Origin: Eisenbergiella sp963559585
GTDB lineage: Bacteria > Bacillota > Clostridia > Lachnospirales > Lachnospiraceae
Assembly (NCBI GenBank): GCA_963559585.1
Contig: CAUWLJ010000054.1
Coordinates: 1 to 22,941 of the forward strand
Length of the DNA: 22,941 nt
Direction: 5' to 3'
The notes beneath the pieces are model-generated. The model saw nothing but the letters and a program-made list of their open reading frames with translations, was not told where the DNA came from and ran no database searches. A program made the position numbers and the translations under genes. Shown piece after piece: positions 1-6,487 of this stretch (position 1 is the stretch's first letter; each line of letters begins with the position of its first letter).

Positions 1-4
1 CTGT

Positions 5-1368
5 TCATGATAAATTCAAGGCAACTGAACTCTTCACGAACAAGTATGGCACATCCCGCCCGGTCTTTTGAGACCGGGTGAAAACCTCATCCGGATACAG
101 CCTTCCAAAAAATATGCCGTCTGATAAAACATCAGGGAATGATTCTCGCTCCAGAAGCACATGGCATCCTGGCCCTCCTCATCCATCCAGTACCGGAAGT
201 TCAGCATGACCTGCTTCATTCTCTCTTTTATCTGCGGCGAAATCTCATACAAATGAATCAGACGGATCAGGGCACAGGTCATGAAATCTGCGCAGTCCAT
301 CCGTTTTTCAATTTGATTCAGCGTAATAAAAATTTCCTCTTCGTCTGATTCCAGACGCATTCCTGCCGCATACCGCGCCAAAAGCGGATACAGGGAAAAG
401 CCGTCTGTGGCATTCCTCGTCAAAGAGCGCACACTCCCGATCTCTCCGAATACTTCCCTCTGATGCCGGGTAAAACCCTCCCCTTCCACCGGCCGCGCCT
501 GAGTTCCTTTCCAGCTTTGAGGGACGCACAATTCCTGTCTCTCGAATTTTCTTGAGACGCGGCTGTCCTTTAAGGTAATCTCAACCTTGAAATCCGCATA
601 GTCCTTCAGGCCGATCCTCTGTTTCCCGGATACATCCTCCTCCACAAATTTCTGATCTCTCTTATAAAAGTCCGGTGTTCCCGTATCATACACCAGACGG
701 CTCTTTTCCGGCAGGGGCTCCTGGAATTTCAGCTCCGCTTCTTCCAGAACCGCTCCATTCAGGAGCGTCTCCGCCTCCACGCATTCCCTGACTCCCGTTT
801 CATCCGGGAAACCGTTCAGGATTTTCTCTGCATCCTCCAGCAGCTGAAGGGCAAAGGAGATTCTTGTATCCCGGATTCCTGCCGTTTCCACCCTCACATA
901 AATCCGGTTTTTCCCCTTCTTAAGCGGAAGCTCTATCTCCCTGCGCTGAAGCGGCTTATAGACGGGCGCTTCAATCTGCCCGGCAGGCATTCCGTTTACC
1001 CACAGATCTACCGCACAGCAGCTGAAAAGACAGGCCCTTACCGTTTTTTCCTCCTGGGAAACAAGCTCCGCCGCCGCATGCATCTCCACCCTGCGGAGCT
1101 CTGTGTAAAAGGTGGAATCATCCACAAAAATGTCTCCATAGGAATAATAATATTTCCATATGCTTCCAATCGGGCTCCGTCCGCCCAGTCTGACCTCCTC
1201 CGGCGGAATAAACGGTGTATGCTTCGCAATTTTTCTGCGCAGCTTTTTCTCATAACGCAGCTGATTGGTATCCTCTATTTTTTCCTGACACAGGCTCTCC
1301 GTCCTTCCCGTGTAGAAAAAATGGGTCACAAAACCGTTTTCTCCTGGTAAAAATAAAATCTCAGACAT
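5..1368 (-). pseudogene. Six-hairpin glycosidase-like protein, frameshifted and truncated
   Basis: The N-terminal half reads as beta-sandwich (WVNGMPAG, then KGKNRIYVRVET), followed from about residue 330 by a helical region ending WSENHSLMFYQTAYF, like the alpha/alpha toroid of rhamnosidase-type glycosidases. The open frame then turns into an implausible tail ending GGMCHTCS. If one T is restored to the T6 run (plus-strand A6 at 107-112), the other frame gives YFFGRLYPDEVFTRSQKTGRD, a natural continuation. That frame stops at 5-7, so the catalytic domain is also cut short. The start at 1368 is chosen because GGGAGG lies 7 nt upstream; an in-frame ATG at 1413 has a poorer site. The gene follows a sugar ABC permease remnant on the same strand, which fits a glycan-use operon. 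The family assignment is tentative; the frameshift is visible in the sequence. Confidence 0.6.
59..78. repeat. Perfect 8-bp hairpin inside the broken gene 3' end
   Basis: CCCGGTCT (59-66) and AGACCGGG (71-78) form a perfect stem with a 4-nt loop. No T-run follows on either strand, so an intrinsic terminator is not supported. In the restored frame the sequence encodes part of the glycosidase-like protein. Confidence 0.5.
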
Positions 1369-1430
1369 CTGCCAGCCTCCCTTTCCGATGTTCTCCAGAA
1401 ATTCCCGTTTCATCCTGCCCCTTCTTCCTA

Positions 1431-1605
1431 TTATCCTTTAACAGCGCCTCCAGTCAAGCCCTTAATAAAATATTTACTCGTAAAAATATAGATTAAAAGG
1501 ATTGGGATGATTGCAATGGTTGCACCGGCAAACATGATGTTCCATGCCGCCGCGCCGTCCCCTGCATTTTTCAGCATTGTCACGCCTACAGTCAAAGGGC
1601 GTTTT
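1431..1605 (-). pseudogene. 3' remnant of a carbohydrate ABC transporter permease
   Basis: The minus strand reads KRPLTVGVTMLKN, then AAWNIMFAGATIAIIPILLI, then YIFTSKYFIKGLTGGAVKG and a stop at 1431-1433. This is the typical C-terminus of MalG-type sugar ABC permeases: last membrane helix, then a K/R-F-hydrophobic-G-A-V-K-G tail. Only about 57 of some 280 residues remain. There is no start codon or ribosome site, and homology stops near 1605 where a plus-strand kinase remnant begins. The glycosidase-like gene follows downstream on the same strand, so both probably belonged to one sugar-uptake operon. Confidence in the family is good; the exact breakpoint is approximate. Confidence 0.72.
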
Positions 1606-1833
1606 GCGGGATTTGATGTGGAACATATCCGCGCCGTTTTGGAAGGAAAAGCGGACAGCGGCGAGCCTCCCCACTTCGGTCTTCACAATATTTATGAACG
1701 GATACGCACCGCCTATGGTTCGGCTGAGGTTCGGTTTTCCTCCACACCATTTTTTTACAATCGGATCCAGTTTTTGATTCCTGCTGATAATTTCAGGAAG
1801 TCACAGGCCACAGTCTCCCAGACTGTGGTATAA
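1606..1833 (+). pseudogene. 3' remnant of a YesM-type sensor histidine kinase
   Basis: The plus strand encodes AGFDVEHIRAVLEG, then HFGLHNIYERIRTAYG and a short C-terminal strand ending IQFLIP. This matches the G1 box (DNGxGFD) and G2 region (GLxNxxxRL) of the HATPase_c domain of YesM-family kinases. The dimerisation domain, membrane segments and N box are absent. Upstream in this frame (before about 1606) the DNA belongs to the opposite-strand permease remnant. YesM/YesN pairs usually sit beside sugar ABC operons, so loss of the intervening DNA from a divergent kinase/transporter locus explains the arrangement. Confidence 0.65.
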
Positions 1834-1834
1834 T
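1808..1834 (+). promoter_or_regulatory. Dyad plus extended -10 promoter for the SDR gene
   Basis: A perfect 9-bp inverted repeat, CCACAGTCT (1808-1816) and AGACTGTGG (1820-1828) with a CCC loop, ends directly at TATAAT (1829-1834). The dyad supplies the TG of an extended -10 (TGGTATAAT). There is no good -35, as is common for extended -10 promoters. Transcription would start near 1841, about 46 nt before the SDR start codon. The dyad covers the -35 region, so it could be an operator, or the last hairpin of the lost kinase gene. Confidence 0.5.
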
Positions 1835-1886
1835 CCATTTGATTGGTCTGTTGTGAAAAAAAATCTGGCAGGGAGGAACTATATCC

Positions 1887-2609
1887 ATGGAACACAGAAA
1901 AGCGCTTGTAACGGGAGCATCCAGAGGAATCGGGCGGGCCATCGCCAAAGAACTGGCCGGTAACGGATATGATCTGTATCTGACCTGTCTGCATTCCTTT
2001 GAAGCCCTGAAAGCATACGGGCGGGAGCTGGAGGCGGAGCACGGAATTGTCTGCCGCCCTTTTCGGGCGGACGCCGGATGCTGGGAGGATATGCAGAAGG
2101 TTTTTGAAGGAATAGAAAGGCTGGACGTGCTGGTCAATAATGCGGGGATTTCCCACATCGGGCTGCTCCAGGATATGAGCCCTGAGGAGTGGCGGCGGGT
2201 GATGAGCGTGAATGCAGACGGCTGTTTCTATACCTGCAGGCTGGCGGTGCCGCTTATGCTCCGGGCGGGGCGGGGACGTATTTTAAATATTTCCTCTGTC
2301 TGGGGAAATGTGGGGGCCTCCATGGAAGCCGCCTATTCCGCTTCCAAAAGCGCAGTAAACGGGCTGACCAGGGCTCTGGCCAAGGAGCTGGCTCCCAGCA
2401 GCATCCAGGTCAACGCACTGGCCTGCGGGGCAATCGACACGGATATGAACCGCTGCTTTGATCAGGAAGAAATGGCCGCCCTCATAGGGGAGATCCCGGC
2501 TGACCGGCTGGGAAGCGCGCAGGAGGCCGCGCAGATGGCAGTGCAGCTCCTGCATGCCCCCGCCTATCTCACCGGGCAGATTGTCACCCTGGACGGAGGC
2601 TGGATCTGA
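1887..2609 (+). CDS. SDR family oxidoreductase (FabG-like, possibly YmfI type)
   Basis: A complete 240-residue classical short-chain dehydrogenase/reductase, soluble and NAD(P)H-dependent. It shows the cofactor motif TGASRGIG (9-16), NNAG (84-87), catalytic Ser at 136/137 (ISSVWG), Tyr150 and Lys154 in YSASK, and the C-terminal TGQIVTLDGGW strand. The segment VWGNVGASMEAAYSASK resembles the YmfI group, which reduces the 5-aminopentanone modification on elongation factor P. That substrate is inferred from resemblance only; a general 3-oxoacyl-ACP reductase cannot be excluded. A GGGAGG site lies 10 nt before the ATG and an extended -10 lies upstream. The gene is monocistronic and faces the DUF2812 gene tail to tail across 63 bp. 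Confidence 0.88.
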   Translation: MEHRKALVTGASRGIGRAIAKELAGNGYDLYLTCLHSFEALKAYGRELEAEHGIVCRPFRADAGCWEDMQKVFEGIERLDVLVNNAGISHIGLLQDMSPEEWRRVMSVNADGCFYTCRLAVPLMLRAGRGRILNISSVWGNVGASMEAAYSASKSAVNGLTRALAKELAPSSIQVNALACGAIDTDMNRCFDQEEMAALIGEIPADRLGSAQEAAQMAVQLLHAPAYLTGQIVTLDGGWI

Positions 2610-2629
2610 GTCAGCTGAGCTTTTAAGAA

Positions 2630-2650
2630 GGCCGGAAGCCAAAGCCGGCC
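2630..2650. terminator. Possible weak bidirectional terminator
   Basis: GGCCGG (2630-2635) and CCGGCC (2645-2650) form a 6-bp stem with a 9-nt loop between the convergent SDR and DUF2812 genes. The flanking T-runs are poor, so termination here is only suggested by position. Confidence 0.3.
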
Positions 2651-2672
2651 GGTTTCCGAAGCGGCACAGCTT

Positions 2673-3884
2673 TCATTCCTCTTCCAGCCGCCGCAACGCA
2701 TCCTCAAACGCATCTATGTGCTCCGCCAGGCTTTCGTCCCCGCTGTAGCTGGCGCAGAGCACCTGGCTTCCCCGGCAGGCAAAGAGGTACTGCAGTCCCT
2801 CCTCCTGAAGATACAGGGCGTCAAAGAAGCTGCTCTCCACCCTCTCCATTTCCACCTGGCCGTGGCCGCGCATATGCTTCCTGCGCAGCTCACCCAGAAG
2901 TCTGTAGGAAAGCTTCGGCGTGGAAAGCTCATAGTATTCCAAAGTCAGGGTGCTGTTCCGATTTCCCCTTTCCCCGCAGTCCAGGCTGCCATACTGGGTG
3001 ACTTCCACCGTCCGGCGGGTGAAGGGCCTCCATCGTGAGACAGCCTCACTCCTGCGCACCTTTCCATTCAGGTACGGATTCCGGGAAAATTCCATCTCCT
3101 CTTCTTCCTCGATCTGTGAAAGGGGAAGGAGGCTCGCCTCCTCCGTCCCTGCTATCCTGCCTTCCAGAATAACCCTGCGGCAGGTTGCAGCGGACAGCAG
3201 CATGCTTCCTCCGCCCATAACGGCCAGCAGAAGAAAAACCGCTCCCAGGCTTCTCCGCATCCACAGCCCCCCGGCAGTCCTTCTTCCCCTCCTTTCCCTT
3301 TCCTGCATATCATGGCCTGAAATCATGCTTCCGATCAGTCCTGACAGGCGGCGGATATTCCTCTGGCTGTTCATCTGAATCAGCCCACAGGCTCCCATAG
3401 CCAGAAGGATCACCCCCATCATACCCTGGACGGTCAGAAGCAGAAGGCCGCCTCTGTTCATCCAGACGATAAACCAAAACCAGAAAAGGTAGAGCAGGTA
3501 AGAAATCCAGATCCCCGTCATCTGGCCATTCAGCTTTTTTTGAAGCAGGGCACACATTTCATCCTTTTCCGCCAGATAAAAGTCCACCGGATACGGCCCC
3601 TCCCGCTCCAGCAGCAGAACCATACGGCGGATGTTGGAAACGTACTGCCAGCCGGCCTCCCGGTAGACCTCCGCCTGCTCCTTCGGCCCCTTAGGGCTGC
3701 CGGGATCCATGGGCGTCAGCCGGTATTCCCTGGCGCCGGCTTTTCCTTTCTCAAAAAGGGCACTCCCGTCTCCGGTGCGGATCACGATCAGCCCCTCTGC
3801 CGCTTTCTGTGCAAACCATTTCTCCAATCCCTCCTGGGTGAAGGAGGACGGGTATTTGATTCTTACTTTTTTTATCCGTTCCAT
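2673..3884 (-). CDS. DUF2812 domain-containing membrane protein
   Basis: A 403-residue protein whose first ~110 residues match the DUF2812 pattern: a start MERIKKVRIKYPS, a W-F/EKWFAQKAAEGL segment, and EAGWQYVS before a charged linker. Two hydrophobic segments follow (around ISYLLYLFWFWFIVWM and LLLTVQGMMGVILLAMGAC), then a third after a basic stretch (LGAVFLLLAVMGGGSMLL), then a soluble C-terminal domain. Function is unknown; many relatives sit beside PadR regulators, but none is present here. The start at 3884 is chosen because GGAGGG lies 4-5 nt upstream. The open frame extends to 4040, but that extension runs through the stem-loop array and is probably untranslated leader. Confidence 0.75.
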   Translation of the reverse strand: MERIKKVRIKYPSSFTQEGLEKWFAQKAAEGLIVIRTGDGSALFEKGKAGAREYRLTPMDPGSPKGPKEQAEVYREAGWQYVSNIRRMVLLLEREGPYPVDFYLAEKDEMCALLQKKLNGQMTGIWISYLLYLFWFWFIVWMNRGGLLLLTVQGMMGVILLAMGACGLIQMNSQRNIRRLSGLIGSMISGHDMQERERRGRRTAGGLWMRRSLGAVFLLLAVMGGGSMLLSAATCRRVILEGRIAGTEEASLLPLSQIEEEEEMEFSRNPYLNGKVRRSEAVSRWRPFTRRTVEVTQYGSLDCGERGNRNSTLTLEYYELSTPKLSYRLLGELRRKHMRGHGQVEMERVESSFFDALYLQEEGLQYLFACRGSQVLCASYSGDESLAEHIDAFEDALRRLEEE

Positions 3885-3896
3885 TTTTCCCTCCAT

Positions 3897-4076
3897 GCCG
3901 AAGTGTTTCAGCTTCGGCCGCGGCGGGAAATACGCATGTGTTTTCCCGCCTGCGATCCACACAGTTTTGGGACGCTCCGGCACAAAACTGTTGATGGAAA
4001 ATAAGCCATCAGTCTTATTTTCCATCTTCCCCTTTTGCAAAACTGCGGCACTTCTGATGGAAGATGCCGCAGTTTT
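3897..4076. repeat. Array of five consecutive stem-loops
   Basis: Five inverted repeats follow each other with little spacing: 3897-3903/3912-3918 (7 bp), 3922-3930/3942-3950 (9 bp), 3961-3969/3983-3991 (9 bp), 3993-4005/4014-4026 (13 bp), and 4039-4050/4065-4076 (12 bp plus an inner 4 bp). They fill the gap between the foldase stop and the DUF2812 ribosome site. The 4039-4076 stem, read on the minus strand, ends in TTTT and could terminate the foldase transcript. The others have no terminator tail. The array could be a structured leader RNA, or a dispersed palindromic element. Confidence 0.85.
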
Positions 4077-4110
4077 ATAAATTTTATATGATCGATGATC
4101 AATTCCCTGT

Positions 4111-5559
4111 TTATTCAGCCGCAGCTTCCGTCACAGTGCCGGTCTCGGCAGAAGCTTCTGTTTCCGCAGAAGCAGTGCTTTCCTCCGTCTCGCCTTCCTC
4201 CGTTACGCTTTCCTCAGGCGTTTCAGATACGGCCTCCGAAGCCGTTTCGGTTTCTGCGGCGTTCTCCAAAGTCATCTCCGCAGCCGCTTCGGTTTCTGCC
4301 TCCTCCGTTCCGGACGCAGTCTCTGCCGTCTCTGTCCCGGCAGTCTCCGTCTCCTCAGGTATGGTCAGATATTTCAGCTCGCCTGCCACATCCGTAACCT
4401 CATATTTCAGGGCAAGCTCCGCCGTGTATTCACTCACCACTTCATCTGCCATCATATTTCCGATGGATGTCCGGGTGGCCTCCTCGTCGTTGCTGCGAGC
4501 CACAAACTCCGCCACGTAATATCTGTTGGAAGCAGTATCCTCAACAGCGATAATATCTCCCTCTTTGCGGGACTCATCATACATCCACTCAGACAGGGAG
4601 ACGGGAATCATGTAATAGCTTCCGCCCTCCACCAGGCTTCCTTCCGTCTCACCGCCATAATTCTCCTTCTGATCTTCGGGGGCGTACTCTGCGCAGAGCG
4701 CCTCAAAGTCCTCGCCTGCCAGCCTTCTCTCCTTCATCTCCTCCGCCTGGGCCTTCAGCTCCTTCATCGCGGCCGCCTTGTCCTCGTCTGTGGCGTCCTC
4801 AGCCAGATCGGCGGTGAAGGTAAAGCTTCTGTAGTCCACCGTATCGTACATGATCTTATTTTCTTCATAATACGCGGTGATCTCCTCGTCTGCAGGCTGG
4901 TTTTCCTCTATCATATGCTCATAGTAGGCCGCAGCCAGCAGATTCTCCCGGACGAAGGGCTTTATCCGGCTCTCTGTAGCATACTCGCCGTACAGTGCGG
5001 AGTAGTAGATACCTGCCTCGGCGCCTGCCGCCTCGGCCTGAGCCTTGAAATCCGCGTCATAGGCCGCCATATCCTCTGTGTCATCATACTCAAAGCCCTT
5101 TGCCGCCGCATCGTCCACCATCGCCTTTACCTGCTGGATCTGGGTCACTGTCAGCTGGTCAAAATAGTCCTTCCAGGTCATATTCTCATTGCCCGGATAG
5201 GTCTGCCCGGCAAAGTCGGTGTTGGGATCCAGCCCCATCATGGAGACATAGGAGCCGTACATGCTCACATAGCTGTTCACAGCATTGCTGTAATAATAAT
5301 CATACTCCAGCCTGGTCAGCTCATGCTCTCCTATCTTCACATAGGTCTTGTTCAGCGCATCATAGCGTCTGTATGCAGAGGAGGCTGCCGAAAAAATAAC
5401 AGCCACAGCCACAGCTGCCACAATCAGCAGGCTGATCACCTTAAAGCATATCCAGGACTTACGCTCCTTTTCCGCTTCCAATCTCCTCTTTTCCATCTTA
5501 CGGTCATACCGGGTCATGACCTTTTCTTTCTTTTCCTCTGTCTGTTTCTCTGTAGACAT
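4111..5559 (-). CDS. Membrane-anchored SurA/PrsA-like peptidylprolyl isomerase
   Basis: A 482-residue protein with a charged cytoplasmic N-terminus (to about residue 37), one membrane helix (ICFKVISLLIVAAVAVAVIF), then an extracellular part. The chaperone-like SurA_N region (about 75-230) begins KIGEHELTRLEYDYYY. A parvulin-like region follows (about 265-375), with LAGEDFEALCAEYAPED, a GG turn and RYYVAEFVAR. The expected role is folding of secreted proteins at the outer membrane face. The last ~85 residues are a low-complexity Glu/Thr/Ala tail. There is no lipobox, so anchoring is by the helix, unlike PrsA. A ribosome site (AAGGAGGGAAAGGC) precedes the ATG, and a promoter lies at 5667-5695. 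Confidence 0.75.
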   Translation of the reverse strand: MSTEKQTEEKKEKVMTRYDRKMEKRRLEAEKERKSWICFKVISLLIVAAVAVAVIFSAASSAYRRYDALNKTYVKIGEHELTRLEYDYYYSNAVNSYVSMYGSYVSMMGLDPNTDFAGQTYPGNENMTWKDYFDQLTVTQIQQVKAMVDDAAAKGFEYDDTEDMAAYDADFKAQAEAAGAEAGIYYSALYGEYATESRIKPFVRENLLAAAYYEHMIEENQPADEEITAYYEENKIMYDTVDYRSFTFTADLAEDATDEDKAAAMKELKAQAEEMKERRLAGEDFEALCAEYAPEDQKENYGGETEGSLVEGGSYYMIPVSLSEWMYDESRKEGDIIAVEDTASNRYYVAEFVARSNDEEATRTSIGNMMADEVVSEYTAELALKYEVTDVAGELKYLTIPEETETAGTETAETASGTEEAETEAAAEMTLENAAETETASEAVSETPEESVTEEGETEESTASAETEASAETGTVTEAAAE

Positions 5560-5607
5560 CTGCCTTTCCCTCCTTGGCTTGCTCCCTCAGGTCATTTTAC
5601 CTGATAA

Positions 5608-5658
5608 GTGTGAAAAAAAGATGAATTTCTGTAAGCATTCCGCCCGTTTTTTTCACAC
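5608..5658. repeat. 12-bp inverted repeat in the foldase leader
   Basis: GTGTGAAAAAAA (5608-5619) and TTTTTTTCACAC (5647-5658) are perfectly complementary across a 27-nt loop. On the minus strand the repeat starts within a few bases of the expected transcription start, so the foldase mRNA would begin with this stem. A second small dyad, TCAGGT/ACCTGA, lies near 5588-5604. It may stabilise the mRNA or bind a regulator. Confidence 0.6.
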
Positions 5659-5666
5659 ATAGTCAC

Positions 5667-5695
5667 AGTATAATACAGGATTCTCTGCGGTTCAA
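5667..5695 (-). promoter_or_regulatory. Sigma-A-type promoter of the foldase gene
   Basis: On the minus strand TTGAAC (-35, 5690-5695) is followed by a 17-bp spacer and TATACT (-10, 5667-5672). Both boxes match 4-5 of 6 consensus positions at ideal spacing. The predicted start is near 5660, about 100 nt before the foldase ATG. Confidence 0.65.
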
Positions 5696-5749
5696 CAACT
5701 AAATAAAATTCGGAGCTTTCCACAACCAAATAAAATTCGGGGCTTTCCA
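5696..5749. repeat. Two-copy 27-bp tandem repeat next to the -35 box
   Basis: Units 5696-5722 and 5723-5749 agree at 25 of 27 positions, differing only at positions 5 and 18 of the unit. The core is AAATAAAATTCGG followed by GCTTTCCA. The array ends exactly at the upstream edge of the foldase -35 box, as tandem activator sites would. It could also be a leftover end of an insertion sequence whose termini carry repeated units, such as IS21-family elements. No transposase is present. Confidence 0.8.
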
Positions 5750-5787
5750 TCAGGCTTTAAGCCTCCTGCCGGAGGGTCAGGCCTTTA

Positions 5788-6408
5788 TCACAGGCGGGAA
5801 AGGGCCAGGTACAGAAACAGAAGGGCACTCAGCCAGGTCAGGTCGGTGCGGACGCATCGGGAGAGGCGGCGGCCTGCCCACTGTCCGAAGGCCAGAGCAG
5901 TCATGTTGAGCAGCAGGGAACCCAGAACCGTCAGGGGAATGGAGACAGGGAGAAAAGCGGCGAAGGCTCCGGCAGCCAGGCTGTCTATGGAGAGCGCGGC
6001 CCCGAAAAAGGCGGCTTCCTTCATGGAAAGGGTTCTGCTGCTGTCCCTGTCGGCATTGGCAGGATCAGCGTAAATGCTCAGAATAAAGCGCAGCCGGGAG
6101 AAAGAGAAATGGATGTCCCGGCGAAGCAGGCAGTGGCGGTTGATGTAGTTTTTGATCAGAGAGTCGGAAAGGCGCAGCAGGGCCAGCAGGAACAGGCTGG
6201 CAAAGCAGACCCCGCGAATGAGAAAATCCGGAACCAGGCTTCTGATAAGGGTCCCGAAGCATAAAGCAGCGCCCAGACAGGCGCTGCCGATTATGCTTAT
6301 GAGAAACATTTTTTTCAGATCGATCCTGATCCCGTCCGCGCCGTAGGCTGCGCCTGCCGTCAGGGCGTCCGTGGAAAGAGCTGCACCGAGAAGGATAGTC
6401 TGTAGCAT
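5788..6408 (-). CDS. ytaF: Sporulation membrane protein YtaF (MntP-related)
   Basis: A 206-residue multi-helix membrane protein built from two related halves. The first begins LLGAALSTDALTAGAAYG; the second repeats the pattern as FFGAALSIDSLAAGAFAAF. The central loop contains YADPANADRDSSRTLSMKEA, characteristic of YtaF, a relative of the MntP manganese exporter linked with sporulation. The paired acidic residues in the two repeats suggest cation handling, but no transport substrate is established. The ribosome site AAAGGA lies 7 nt before the ATG. The gene lies 79 bp downstream of the RND pump on the same strand and may be co-transcribed or have its own weak promoter. It is the main hint that the host forms spores. 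Confidence 0.82.
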   Translation of the reverse strand: MLQTILLGAALSTDALTAGAAYGADGIRIDLKKMFLISIIGSACLGAALCFGTLIRSLVPDFLIRGVCFASLFLLALLRLSDSLIKNYINRHCLLRRDIHFSFSRLRFILSIYADPANADRDSSRTLSMKEAAFFGAALSIDSLAAGAFAAFLPVSIPLTVLGSLLLNMTALAFGQWAGRRLSRCVRTDLTWLSALLFLYLALSRL

Positions 6409-6487
6409 GAGGGATTCCTTTTTGTTTTATTCTATTCGTGTTTCAGACGAATGGAGCCTGTTTTGTCGAATCCCTGTCAAGCAGGCG

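Noticed and set aside
59..78. Hairpin considered as an intrinsic terminator
   Set aside because: Stem is perfect but neither side has a T-run, and it is coding sequence in the restored frame.
3540..4004. Plus-strand open frame opposite DUF2812
   Set aside because: Opposes a gene with a strong start and family pattern; no ribosome site or motif.
5696..5749. CRISPR-like repeat
   Set aside because: Only two units, directly adjacent without spacers, and no cas genes.
6436..6456. Small dyad ATTCGT/ACGAAT between ytaF and the RND pump as a terminator
   Set aside because: Only 6 bp, no T-run on the minus strand; transcription may read through into ytaF.
6470..6481. Minus-strand TTGACA before ytaF as a -35 box
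   Set aside because: No acceptable -10 at 16-18 bp; TAGAAT lies about 40 bp away.
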